From: Oscillospiraceae bacterium
GTDB lineage: Bacteria > Bacillota > Clostridia > Oscillospirales > Oscillospiraceae
DNA length: 7,667 bases
Direction: 5' to 3'
NCBI GenBank assembly: GCA_020025675.1
Contig: JAHHRS010000068.1
Location: 1-7,667 of the forward strand
In this document: one piece after another, positions 1-6,202 of the stretch
How positions within the stretch are numbered: the stretch's first letter is position 1
How the letters are laid out: each line of letters opens with the position of its first letter
Position numbers and translations under genes: made by a program
Notes under the pieces: model-generated
Told to the model about the DNA's origin: nothing
The model's database searches: none
The model's input: only the letters and a program-made list of their open reading frames with translations

Positions 1-54
1 AGCGCATCCTTGGTAAGGATGAGGTCTCCAGTTCGAATCTGGATAGCAGCTCCA
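1..54 (+). tRNA. tRNA-Thr (GGT anticodon), 5' part outside the window
   Basis: This is the 3' portion of a tRNA gene whose 5' acceptor strand and most of its D arm lie left of the window. The anticodon stem is 5-9 paired with 17-21 around the loop TTGGTAA, which places anticodon GGT at 12-14 and decodes threonine ACC/ACT. The T arm is 27-31 paired with 39-43 around loop TTCGAAT. The 3' acceptor strand TAGCAGC (44-50) is followed by discriminator T51 and a genome-encoded CCA at 52-54. The visible part is intact. A copy of this tRNA 3' end was looked for elsewhere in the window as an attachment-site sign, and none was seen. Confidence 0.95.
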
Positions 55-59
55 ATAAG

Positions 60-90
60 TCCCGAATACGAAAGTATTCGGGATTTTTTT
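60..90 (+). terminator. Intrinsic terminator of the tRNA transcript
   Basis: A perfect 10-bp stem, TCCCGAATAC (60-69) with GTATTCGGGA (74-83), is closed by a GAAA tetraloop. It is followed directly by seven T residues (84-90). It starts 5 nt after the tRNA CCA end, so it ends the tRNA transcript and insulates it from the operon downstream. Confidence 0.95.
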
Positions 91-483
91 GTGCAATTTT
101 TAAGTGCTTGTATTTTTTCGATAGTAATTTTCTGACGCATTCCTGACAAGTAAAGCTCTTTTTACAAGGCTTTTGCCAATTTGAGAAGAGCGTCAACCAA
201 GTCAGAATTTTCATTTAGTTTTACTTTCCGGCAGTTAATCTAAACCGTGTAATAATTGTAGTGCCAAGAATAAGTTTTAGCGGGTTTTTTGCATTGACAC
301 ATTCATTTCAGGTAAATTAGCTCAAATTTCTCGTATACTATAAGCCTAAAGCTCCTTTTAATGACAAAAAACAGAAATTTTAGCAGACAATCAGCTGAAA
401 TCCAAAATATAAAAAATTGACAAAAAACATATATAAAAATTGTTATAAAGGTAGAAAATATCAAAACTTGTTTTGAAAACAAC
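91..483. other. AT-rich intergenic region with no convincing gene
   Basis: No ORF here has both a ribosome binding site and a protein-like composition. A 65-codon minus-strand frame (303-500) starts at TTG with no Shine-Dalgarno sequence and is an AT-driven run of Phe/Ile/Leu, so it is not called. On the minus strand, 302 to 162 reads as a 46-residue frame broken by one TAG (complement of 240-242). Its last part has a protein-like, helix-type composition ending KLNENSDLVDALLKLAKAL, so it may be a decayed gene end, but this is weak. A TTGACA at 417-422 could be a minor -35 box; its best -10 (TGTTAT, 441-446) is poor. Nothing else was recognised. Confidence 0.5.
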
Positions 484-507
484 TCACAAAATGTTGACAA
501 ACTGTGA
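484..507. promoter_or_regulatory. Candidate operator 1, palindrome spanning the -35 box
   Basis: The 24-bp segment has dyad symmetry of the form TCACA-N3-TGT-N2-ACA-N3-TGTGA, centred at 495.5, with 16 of 24 positions symmetric. It covers the whole -35 box, so a bound repressor would block polymerase. Its core TGTTGACA recurs in operator 2. The GT-N-AC core resembles half-site patterns of GntR-family regulators, but no regulator gene is in the window and the family assignment is only a suggestion. Part of the symmetry comes from the -35 hexamer itself. Confidence 0.5.
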
Positions 508-522
508 ATGACTGTCTATAAT
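494..522 (+). promoter_or_regulatory. Sigma-A type promoter of the transport operon
   Basis: A consensus -35 hexamer TTGACA (494-499) and a consensus -10 hexamer TATAAT (517-522) are separated by exactly 17 bp. The start point is predicted near 529, giving a leader of about 168 nt before the binding-protein ATG at 697. Such a strong basal promoter would normally need repression or attenuation. This fits the palindromes over the -35 box and the start point and the leader stem-loop. The start point itself is inferred. Confidence 0.85.
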
Positions 523-528
523 TTATTA

Positions 529-544
529 ATAATGTTGACATTAT
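529..544. promoter_or_regulatory. Candidate operator 2, palindrome at the transcription start
   Basis: ATAATGT-TG-ACATTAT is a 16-bp inverted repeat with perfect 7-bp arms, centred at 536.5 and lying on the predicted start point and first transcribed bases. It shares the 10-bp string AATGTTGACA with operator 1 (490-499 and 531-540). The centres are 41 bp apart, close to four helical turns, so the same protein could bind both sites on one DNA face. A second TTGACA is embedded here (535-540), but no acceptable -10 lies 17 bp downstream, so it is read as operator rather than promoter. Confidence 0.6.
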
Positions 545-623
545 AACAAAAAGTCAATAGGTTGTTGAGTTACCATGTAAATTTGTCTTTTTTATCTACA
601 GATAACTGCCGATATGTGATATA

Positions 624-670
624 CAGAGACGCACGTGTGAAAGATTCTGCAGAGCTTTCTGTGCGCTCTG
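624..670 (+). promoter_or_regulatory. Long stem-loop in the 5' UTR of the operon
   Basis: CAGAG (624-628) pairs with CTCTG (666-670) and CGCAC (630-634) pairs with GTGCG (661-665), with A629 bulged. Inside, GAAAG (639-643) pairs with CTTTC (655-659) across an asymmetric internal loop. The structure ends 14 nt before the AGGAGG ribosome binding site (685-690). It is followed by TTTAAAAAATTTT, not a continuous T-tract, so it looks more like an mRNA-stabilising or translation-tuning element than a terminator. No known riboswitch class was recognised. Confidence 0.5.
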
Positions 671-696
671 TTTAAAAAATTTTCAGGAGGATAAAA

Positions 697-2235
697 ATGA
701 AAAAAACACTTGCAATGCTGCTGTGTATTGTTATGGCTTTAAGCCTCTTCACCGCCTGCGGTGAGAAGCCTGCCGAAGATCCCGCAGCAGCACCTGCCGA
801 CAGCTCAGTTCCTGCGCACAAGAAAGACCTTGTTATTGGTACTGCCGTTGATATTAACAATCTGAATCTTCAGGAGCAACAGGACGCTGCCAATAACACT
901 GTTCTGAAGCTTACTCACGAGAACCTTATCCGCTTCACCTATGAAGGTGAACTGGTTCCCTGCCTTGCAGAGAGCTGGGAGTACACTGATGATACCCATC
1001 TTAAATTCAATCTGGTTCATGACGCACACTTTTCCGACGGTACTCCTCTGACTGCTGAGGACGTTAAGTTCACATTCGATATGGTTAAGGATTCCTTCGT
1101 GTCCAGCGTTCTTTCCAACGTTGTTTCCACTGAGGTTGTAGATGACTATACCGTTGTTCTCGAACTTGAAAAGTACGATAACGAGATTTACGCTTCCATA
1201 GCTTCCGTTCCCGTAGCTATCCAGTCCAAGGCTGCTTACGAGTCCGGCATGGAGGAACCCTGGTACATCGGCTCCGGCAGATACAAGTTTGATGAGTGGG
1301 TTGAAGGCGAATACTGCAAGGTTGTCAAGGTTGACGATTACTGGGGCGAGGATCCCGGTGTTGCAGACGAAATCTACTTCAAGCCTTACCTTGAGGCTTC
1401 TTCCCGTGTTATAGCTCTCCAGACCGGAGAAATCGACGTATGCGTTGATCCTCCCATTAACGAGCTGCAGTATTTGGAAGAGGACGAGAACATTACCGTG
1501 TTTGAGAGACCCGGTTCCCGTCTGTTCTACTTTGCATTCAACGTTGAAAAGGAGCCATGGAACAACCAGCTCCTCCGTCAGGCTGTTGCCTGTGCAATTG
1601 ACCGCGAGGCTGTTCTGCAGGCAGCTGTTTACGGCAAGGGTACTCCCCAGACTACCATTCTTAACCGCGGCCTGTGGGGCTTCTATGATGATATGGAAGG
1701 CTTTGACTACGATGTTGAGCGTGCAAAGTCCCTTATGAAGGAAGCCGGCTATCCCGATGGCGGAATTTCCACCAAGCTTCTTATAGCAAACTCTTCCCCC
1801 TACACCAACATTGCTCAGGTTATTCAGGCAAACCTGAAGGAAATCGGCATTGATGTCACCATTGAGACTGTTGAGGACGCAACCCTGAAAACCATGTGTA
1901 AAAACGGCGAGCAGGAGCTCTACCTGTGGCGCTGGAACGAAGACTCCAAGGTTGACTTCGTTTACCGTGACCTGTTCTACACCGGTTCCGGCTCCAACTA
2001 TCATCACTACTCCGATGCTCACGCTGACGAACTGGTTGATATAGTTGCTACTGAGAAGGATCAGGATAAGCGCATGGAGGCAGGTAAGGAACTGCAGACC
2101 TATCTGGTCGATGCATGCCCTCAGGTACCTCTGTACATTGCTAACCTCGTAATTGCATACAACAAGGATCTGACCGGAACTCAGCTCTTCCCCGGCGGTA
2201 ACCATGACTGGAGCCACGCTTACGTCGCAAAATAA
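697..2235 (+). CDS. Solute-binding lipoprotein of a peptide/nickel-type ABC importer (SBP_bac_5 family)
   Basis: This is the extracytoplasmic receptor that captures the solute and delivers it to the permease pair. The 512-residue length is usual for DppA/OppA-type proteins. A lipoprotein signal (KK, hydrophobic core about 5-18, LFTAC with Cys21) is followed by a Pro/Ala/Glu-rich linker to about residue 42. Family hallmarks include HFSDGTPLTAEDVKFTFD (111-128), GSGRYKFDEW (192-201), RQAVACAIDRE (294-304) and GYPDGG (351-356). The start follows AGGAGG (685-690) by 6 nt. In peptide receptors a GWxxDxxDPxxF-like element helps hold the ligand; the matching region here reads LWRWNEDSKVDF (410-421), which lacks the DP pair, so the ligand may not be an ordinary peptide. 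The gene is first in the operon, under the 494-522 promoter. The family is clear; the substrate is not. Confidence 0.95.
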   Translation: MKKTLAMLLCIVMALSLFTACGEKPAEDPAAAPADSSVPAHKKDLVIGTAVDINNLNLQEQQDAANNTVLKLTHENLIRFTYEGELVPCLAESWEYTDDTHLKFNLVHDAHFSDGTPLTAEDVKFTFDMVKDSFVSSVLSNVVSTEVVDDYTVVLELEKYDNEIYASIASVPVAIQSKAAYESGMEEPWYIGSGRYKFDEWVEGEYCKVVKVDDYWGEDPGVADEIYFKPYLEASSRVIALQTGEIDVCVDPPINELQYLEEDENITVFERPGSRLFYFAFNVEKEPWNNQLLRQAVACAIDREAVLQAAVYGKGTPQTTILNRGLWGFYDDMEGFDYDVERAKSLMKEAGYPDGGISTKLLIANSSPYTNIAQVIQANLKEIGIDVTIETVEDATLKTMCKNGEQELYLWRWNEDSKVDFVYRDLFYTGSGSNYHHYSDAHADELVDIVATEKDQDKRMEAGKELQTYLVDACPQVPLYIANLVIAYNKDLTGTQLFPGGNHDWSHAYVAK

Positions 2236-2272
2236 TGCAGTGATGCGCGTCCGTCAAAAATAACCACTTTTT

Positions 2273-2303
2273 CGGTGGGCGATTCATATGGATCCGCCCA
2301 CCG
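2273..2303 (+). terminator. Intercistronic GC-rich hairpin (partial terminator or mRNA-end stabiliser)
   Basis: A perfect 9-bp stem, CGGTGGGCG (2273-2281) with CGCCCACCG (2295-2303), can extend through a bulge toward the loop. Downstream on the plus strand there is only TTTCTAAT, a weak U-tract, so termination would be incomplete. Such a stem in the 139-nt gap between receptor and permease genes would let receptor mRNA outnumber permease mRNA, as is known for malE-malF type operons. Upstream TTTTTC (2268-2273) would be a U-tract-like run for antisense reading. CCAC (2264-2267) can alternatively pair with GTGG (2275-2278), giving a competing fold. Confidence 0.6.
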
Positions 2304-2374
2304 TTTCTAATATCCCACATGACAGGCGGCTTTATTCCGCATACTTTTAGTTAAACCGATTCAGGAGTGAAACT

Positions 2375-3310
2375 ATGATAAAATATATCTTAAAAAGAAT
2401 ACTCCTTATGATCCCGGCTATTCTGGCGACTTCCTTTATTATATTTTTTGCCATGAACATGACCGGCGGTGACCCTGTTGATACAATAGCACCGGAGAAT
2501 GCTACTGAGGAACAAAGAGACCAGATTCGTGAGGAGCTGGGACTTAATGATCCGCTTATTGTAAGATATTTTAAGTATCTCAAGGGTATGGTTACCGGTG
2601 ACATGGGTGAGTCCTATGTTACTCATAAGGATGTGTTCAAGACCTTTATGAAGCATCTCCCCGCCACTCTGCAGCTGGCTACCGCAGCTGTATTTGTGGC
2701 AACACTTGTGGCTGTGCCACTGGGTATTTATACCGCCATACACCAGAATACGTGGAAAGACACCACAGGTATGGTGTTTGCACTTTTCGGTGTCTCTATG
2801 CCTAACTTCTGGCTTGGACTTATGCTGATTATTATATTCTCTCTTAATCTGGGAATTCTTCCGCCGGGAGGCAAGAGAGGATTTGTAAGTATTATTTTGC
2901 CGGCCATAACCGTTGGTCTGGGTTTTGCAGCGCTTATTACCAGAACCACCCGTTCTGCAATGCTGGATGTTATCCGACAGGACTACATAACCACCGCCAG
3001 AGCAAAGGGCGTCCGTGAAAAGAAGGTTATTTTCAAGCATGGACTTAATAACGCTCTTATTCCAATAATAACTGTTGTGGGTATGCAGCTGTCTAACGCT
3101 TTGACCGGTTCCGTTCTGGCTGAAACTGTTTTCTCATGGCCCGGTGTGGGACGTCTTATAGTTGACTCCATTGCAAAGAGAGATACACCTATGGTTACGG
3201 GCTCAATTATTTTGTGCTGTGTACTGATGTGCGTGGTAAATCTGCTCATAGACCTTGTCTATGCGTTCTTTGACCCGCGTATCAAAGCTCAGTATATGAG
3301 GAAAGGATGA
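2375..3310 (+). CDS. dppB: ABC importer permease, DppB/OppB type
   Basis: This is one of the two membrane subunits forming the translocation path for the solute delivered by the 697-2235 lipoprotein. The 311 residues match the usual DppB length. There is an N-terminal membrane segment (about 9-28), an external part with the family string GDPVDTIAPENATEEQ (32-47), and further helices near 99-121, 132-160, 172-190, 229-250 and 275-299. The cytoplasmic EAA loop that docks on the ATPases is DYITTARAKGVREKKVIFKH (203-222), continuing to about 232. VFSWPGVGRL (252-261) and a near-terminal DPR (300-302) are typical. The ATG follows AGGAG (2363-2367) by 7 nt. Its end overlaps the next gene by 4 nt (ATGA). 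The symbol denotes the subfamily; peptide specificity is not shown. Confidence 0.93.
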   Translation: MIKYILKRILLMIPAILATSFIIFFAMNMTGGDPVDTIAPENATEEQRDQIREELGLNDPLIVRYFKYLKGMVTGDMGESYVTHKDVFKTFMKHLPATLQLATAAVFVATLVAVPLGIYTAIHQNTWKDTTGMVFALFGVSMPNFWLGLMLIIIFSLNLGILPPGGKRGFVSIILPAITVGLGFAALITRTTRSAMLDVIRQDYITTARAKGVREKKVIFKHGLNNALIPIITVVGMQLSNALTGSVLAETVFSWPGVGRLIVDSIAKRDTPMVTGSIILCCVLMCVVNLLIDLVYAFFDPRIKAQYMRKG

Positions 3311-4194
3311 GTACTGTGGCTAAGAAAAACCAAAACGAAATAAAAAGCCGTTCACTGTGGCAGGAAACATGGCGCAGACTGATGAAAAATAAAGGCGCTG
3401 TGGTGGGCCTTTGCTTCCTTGTAGCTCTTATTATAGCGGCCATAGCTTCCGGATTTATATATGATTACGATACTGATATTATCCAGATAGACATGTCTCA
3501 GGCTCTTCAGCATCCCTCCGCAGAGCACTGGTTCGGCACTGACTCTCTGGGTCGTGACATATTTGCAAGAGTGCTGTACGGCGCTCGGTATTCCCTTGTT
3601 ATAGGCATGGGTTCAGTTGCCATTGGTCTTATTGTTGGCGTAACTCTCGGTGCGATAGCCGGTTTCTACGGCGGCGTTGTTGACCAGATAATAATGAGAT
3701 TTGTGGACGTGTTCTACTCCATCCCTAACATAATGATTGCGGTTGTTATCGTGTCTCTGCTGGGAACAAGTACAGTTAACCTGCTTATAGCGCTGAGTTT
3801 TACCTGTGCCACGTCCTTTACCAGAATTGCCCGTGCGGCCGTTATGACAATACGAGATCAGGAGTATGTGGAAGCAGCTTACGCTCTGGGACTGCCTACT
3901 TGGAAGCTTATTTTAAAGCATATTATCCCAAACTGCCTGTCTCCTATCATCGTACAGGTAACTCTTCTTATAGGCACTACCATTATAGCCGCCTCCTCTC
4001 TGTCATTCCTCGGTATAGGCGTTCCGCAGCCTGCACCTGAATGGGGCGCAATGCTTTCCGAAGGCCGTCAGCATATCCGTGACGCCTCATATATCTGCAT
4101 TGTCCCCGGCCTTGCAATTATGTTCACAGTGCTGGCCCTGAACCTTCTGGGTGACGGCCTCCGCGATGCACTGGATCCCCGTATGAAGAAGTGA
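3307..4194 (+). CDS. dppC: ABC importer permease, DppC/OppC type
   Basis: This second membrane subunit pairs with the DppB-like protein. The 295 residues fit the family. After a basic cytoplasmic N-terminus with the OppC_N-type WRRLMKNKGAVVG (22-34), helices are expected near 29-50, 97-121, 137-152, 155-170, 215-240 and 265-283. The diagnostic HWFGTDSLGRDIFARVLYG (74-92) is present. The EAA loop is EYVEAAYALGLPTWKLILKH (186-205), continuing to about 212. SFLGIGVPQPAPEWGAML (233-250) and DPRMKK at the end are also typical. The start ATG overlaps the dppB-like stop as ATGA, with GAGGAAAGG just before it, which indicates translational coupling. The next gene starts 11 nt after the stop. Confidence 0.93.
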   Translation: MSTVAKKNQNEIKSRSLWQETWRRLMKNKGAVVGLCFLVALIIAAIASGFIYDYDTDIIQIDMSQALQHPSAEHWFGTDSLGRDIFARVLYGARYSLVIGMGSVAIGLIVGVTLGAIAGFYGGVVDQIIMRFVDVFYSIPNIMIAVVIVSLLGTSTVNLLIALSFTCATSFTRIARAAVMTIRDQEYVEAAYALGLPTWKLILKHIIPNCLSPIIVQVTLLIGTTIIAASSLSFLGIGVPQPAPEWGAMLSEGRQHIRDASYICIVPGLAIMFTVLALNLLGDGLRDALDPRMKK

Positions 4195-4198
4195 GAGG
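4194..4198 (+). promoter_or_regulatory. Ribosome binding site that fixes the start of the first ATPase gene
   Basis: AGAGG lies 7 nt before ATG 4206. The same frame is open from a GTG at 4191, but that GTG would put this site inside the coding region, overlaps the stop of the preceding gene and lacks its own well-placed site. The ATG is therefore preferred. Confidence 0.7.
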
Positions 4199-4205
4199 TG
4201 GAGCA

Positions 4206-5198
4206 ATGTCTGAGCAAATTTTAGAAGTAAAGGACCTTGTTGTCCATTACGAAACTGAGGACGGCTGCGTCCGCGCCGTCAACAATATTTCCTTTGATAT
4301 AGGAAAAAAGAAAACACTTGGCCTTGTGGGTGAGACCGGTGCAGGTAAAACTACTACCGCACTGTCTATTCTCAATCTGGTTCCCAATCCTCCCGGAGTA
4401 ATTAAAAACGGCACTATCCTTCTGGACGGAACCAACATTCTGGAGCTGTCTACCTCAGAACTGGAGGATGTCCGCGGAAATGACGTGGCAATGATATTCC
4501 AGGACCCTATGACTGCCCTGAACCCTGTTATGACAGTGGGAGAGCAGATTGCAGAGGCCATAGAGCTTCACCAGAATGCGACCAAAGAAGAGGCTTACAA
4601 CAAAGCTAAGGAAATGCTGGAGCTTGTGGGTATAGCTGCAAGCCGTGCCGGCGATTATCCTCACCAGTTTTCCGGCGGTATGCGCCAGAGAGTTGTTATA
4701 GCCATTGCTCTTGCATGCAGTCCCAAGCTCCTTATAGCTGATGAACCTACTACCGCACTGGACGTTACCATTCAGGCTCAGGTTCTGGACCTTATGAAGA
4801 GCCTTATTAAAAACCGTGACATGTCCATGCTGCTCATAACTCATGATCTGGGCGTTGTGGCTGAGGTATGCGATGATGTTGCTGTTATGTATGCGGGGCA
4901 TATTGTTGAAATCGGTACTGCCGATGAAGTTTTCAACAGCACTGCTCATCCCTACACCGAGGGACTGTTTAACTCTCTGCCCAACCTTAAACAGAGAGGC
5001 GAGGATCTGGTACCTATCCCGGGTATGATGCCCGACCCCTCAAATCTGCCTGAGGGCTGCACCTTTGCCCCCAGATGCCCCTATGCTACCGAAGCCTGCA
5101 AATCAAAACTCCCGGAGCTTAGAGATATGGGCGGCACTCATAAGGTTGCATGCAATGCCTACGACAACCCCAATTTCAAACTTAAGGGGGTACACTAA
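4206..5198 (+). CDS. dppD: ABC importer ATPase 1, DppD/OppD type with C-terminal cysteine motif
   Basis: This cytoplasmic ATPase powers the importer as a heterodimer with the next gene product. From ATG 4206 it has 330 residues. Walker A is GETGAGKTT (42-50), the Q-loop Gln99, the signature FSGGMRQR (155-162), Walker B LLIADE (175-180, Glu180), the D-loop ALD (184-186) and the H-loop His213. All are intact. The C-terminal oligo_HPY-type domain starts near HPYTEGL (248-254). It carries Cys285, Cys291, Cys298 and Cys316 (C-X5-C-X6-C-X17-C), the kind of motif reported to bind a [4Fe-4S] cluster in Dpp-type ATPases. The gene begins 11 nt after dppC and ends 2 nt before the next ATG, so co-translation is likely. 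A GTG at 4191 is a less likely start. Confidence 0.93.
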   Translation: MSEQILEVKDLVVHYETEDGCVRAVNNISFDIGKKKTLGLVGETGAGKTTTALSILNLVPNPPGVIKNGTILLDGTNILELSTSELEDVRGNDVAMIFQDPMTALNPVMTVGEQIAEAIELHQNATKEEAYNKAKEMLELVGIAASRAGDYPHQFSGGMRQRVVIAIALACSPKLLIADEPTTALDVTIQAQVLDLMKSLIKNRDMSMLLITHDLGVVAEVCDDVAVMYAGHIVEIGTADEVFNSTAHPYTEGLFNSLPNLKQRGEDLVPIPGMMPDPSNLPEGCTFAPRCPYATEACKSKLPELRDMGGTHKVACNAYDNPNFKLKGVH

Positions 5199-5200
5199 TT

Positions 5201-6154
5201 ATGGGAAAAACTTTACTTGAGGTACAGAATCTCAAAAAATACTTTAATACACCTGCCGGACAGCTTCATGCTGTGGACGGATTGAACTTTAAGCTTGAAG
5301 AGGGAACTACCCTTGGTATTGTTGGCGAAAGCGGCTGCGGAAAATCCACTGCCGGACGTACAATATTAAAGCTTATTGAGCCAACCGACGGAAAAATAAT
5401 CTTTGACGGAGAAGACATTACAAACTACTCCAGAAGACAGATGAGAAAGCTCCGCACAGAGATGCAGATCATTTTCCAGGATCCCTTCTCCTCCCTTGAC
5501 CCCAGAAAGAACGTTATGCAGCTTATAAGCGAGCCTATGATTGAGCATAAAATGTACAAGACAAAGGCAGAGGTTGAGGCGCACACTCTGGAGCTGATGA
5601 AGATAGTAGGTCTTGCTGAGCGCTACATGAACGTATACCCTCACGAACTGGACGGCGGGCGCCGCCAGCGTATAGGTGTTGCAAGAGCGCTTGCAGTTAA
5701 CCCCAAACTCATTATCTGTGATGAGCCGGTTTCTGCTCTGGATGTATCCATTCAGGCTCAGATTCTGAACCTGCTGCGTGAGCTTCAGCGAGATAGGGGA
5801 CTCACCTTTATCTTCATTACCCACGACCTTTCTGTTGTTAAATACTTCTCCGATGAAATCGCAGTCATGTATCTGGGTCAGATGGTAGAAAAGGCCGATG
5901 CCGATGAGCTTTTTGCAAACCCCATACACCCCTATACCAAGGCTCTGCTTTCAGCTATTCCCATACCTGTGGTGGGTAAGGAAAAACCCCAGCGCAAACT
6001 TATAAAGGGCGAAATTACCTCGCCTGTAAATCTTCCTGACGAGTGCCGCTTTGCAAAGCGCTGCGAAGAATACTGCGAAAGCTGCAACCATGGCAACCCG
6101 CCTCTCAGGGAAGTCAGACCCGGTCACTTCGTGGCCTGCCATCAATGCGTTTAA
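5201..6154 (+). CDS. dppF: ABC importer ATPase 2, DppF/OppF type with altered signature motif
   Basis: This is the partner ATPase of the DppD-like subunit, with 317 residues. Walker A is GESGCGKST (42-50), the Q-loop Gln93, Walker B LIICDE (170-175, Glu175), the D-loop ALD (179-181) and the H-loop His208. The signature reads LDGGRRQR (150-157) where the family norm is SGGQ: the conserved Ser is Asp151 and Gln is Arg. In the heterodimer this signature faces the Walker A of ATPase 1, so that site may hydrolyse ATP less well. The C-terminal oligo_HPY-type domain has HPYTKALL (243-250) and Cys282, Cys288, Cys295 and Cys313, with the same spacing as in ATPase 1, plus Cys292 and Cys316. The AAGGGGG site (5184-5190) lies 10 nt before ATG, inside the upstream gene. 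Confidence 0.93.
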   Translation: MGKTLLEVQNLKKYFNTPAGQLHAVDGLNFKLEEGTTLGIVGESGCGKSTAGRTILKLIEPTDGKIIFDGEDITNYSRRQMRKLRTEMQIIFQDPFSSLDPRKNVMQLISEPMIEHKMYKTKAEVEAHTLELMKIVGLAERYMNVYPHELDGGRRQRIGVARALAVNPKLIICDEPVSALDVSIQAQILNLLRELQRDRGLTFIFITHDLSVVKYFSDEIAVMYLGQMVEKADADELFANPIHPYTKALLSAIPIPVVGKEKPQRKLIKGEITSPVNLPDECRFAKRCEEYCESCNHGNPPLREVRPGHFVACHQCV

Positions 6155-6189
6155 AAATGTTTCCGGACTTTAAAACTGATAAACAGTTT

Positions 6190-6195
6190 GGAGGA
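6190..6195 (+). promoter_or_regulatory. Ribosome binding site that fixes a TTG start for the phosphodiesterase
   Basis: GGAGGA lies 7 nt before TTG 6203. An in-frame TTG at 6188 would place this site inside the gene and add MEEFK with no site of its own, so 6203 is chosen. A 6-bp hairpin, AAACTG (6173-6178) with CAGTTT (6184-6189), abuts the site and could modulate access to it. Confidence 0.8.
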
Positions 6196-6202
6196 ATTTA
6201 AA

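Noticed and set aside
1..54. tRNA 3' end as an integration site for a genomic island
   Set aside because: No second copy of the tRNA 3' end, integrase or phage gene is visible in the window.
303..500. 65-codon hydrophobic minus-strand frame upstream of the operon
   Set aside because: TTG start without a ribosome binding site. The Phe/Ile-rich composition is what AT-rich DNA gives by chance, and it overlaps the promoter.
535..563. Second promoter from TTGACA at 535-540
   Set aside because: The hexamer 17 bp downstream is TAGGTT, a poor -10. The TTGACA is better explained as part of the palindrome.
805..2217. 470-codon open frame on the minus strand inside the receptor gene
   Set aside because: The plus-strand gene has full family motifs, a signal peptide and a good ribosome binding site. 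The antisense frame has no recognisable domain or upstream site, and its openness follows from the codon bias of the real gene.
2390..3040. 216-codon minus-strand frame inside the first permease gene
   Set aside because: Its translation is Cys/His/Asn/Ser-rich and not protein-like, and it lies wholly inside a well-supported permease gene.
4455..4949. 164-codon minus-strand frame inside the first ATPase gene
   Set aside because: It is antisense to conserved ATPase motifs and has no ribosome binding site or domain.
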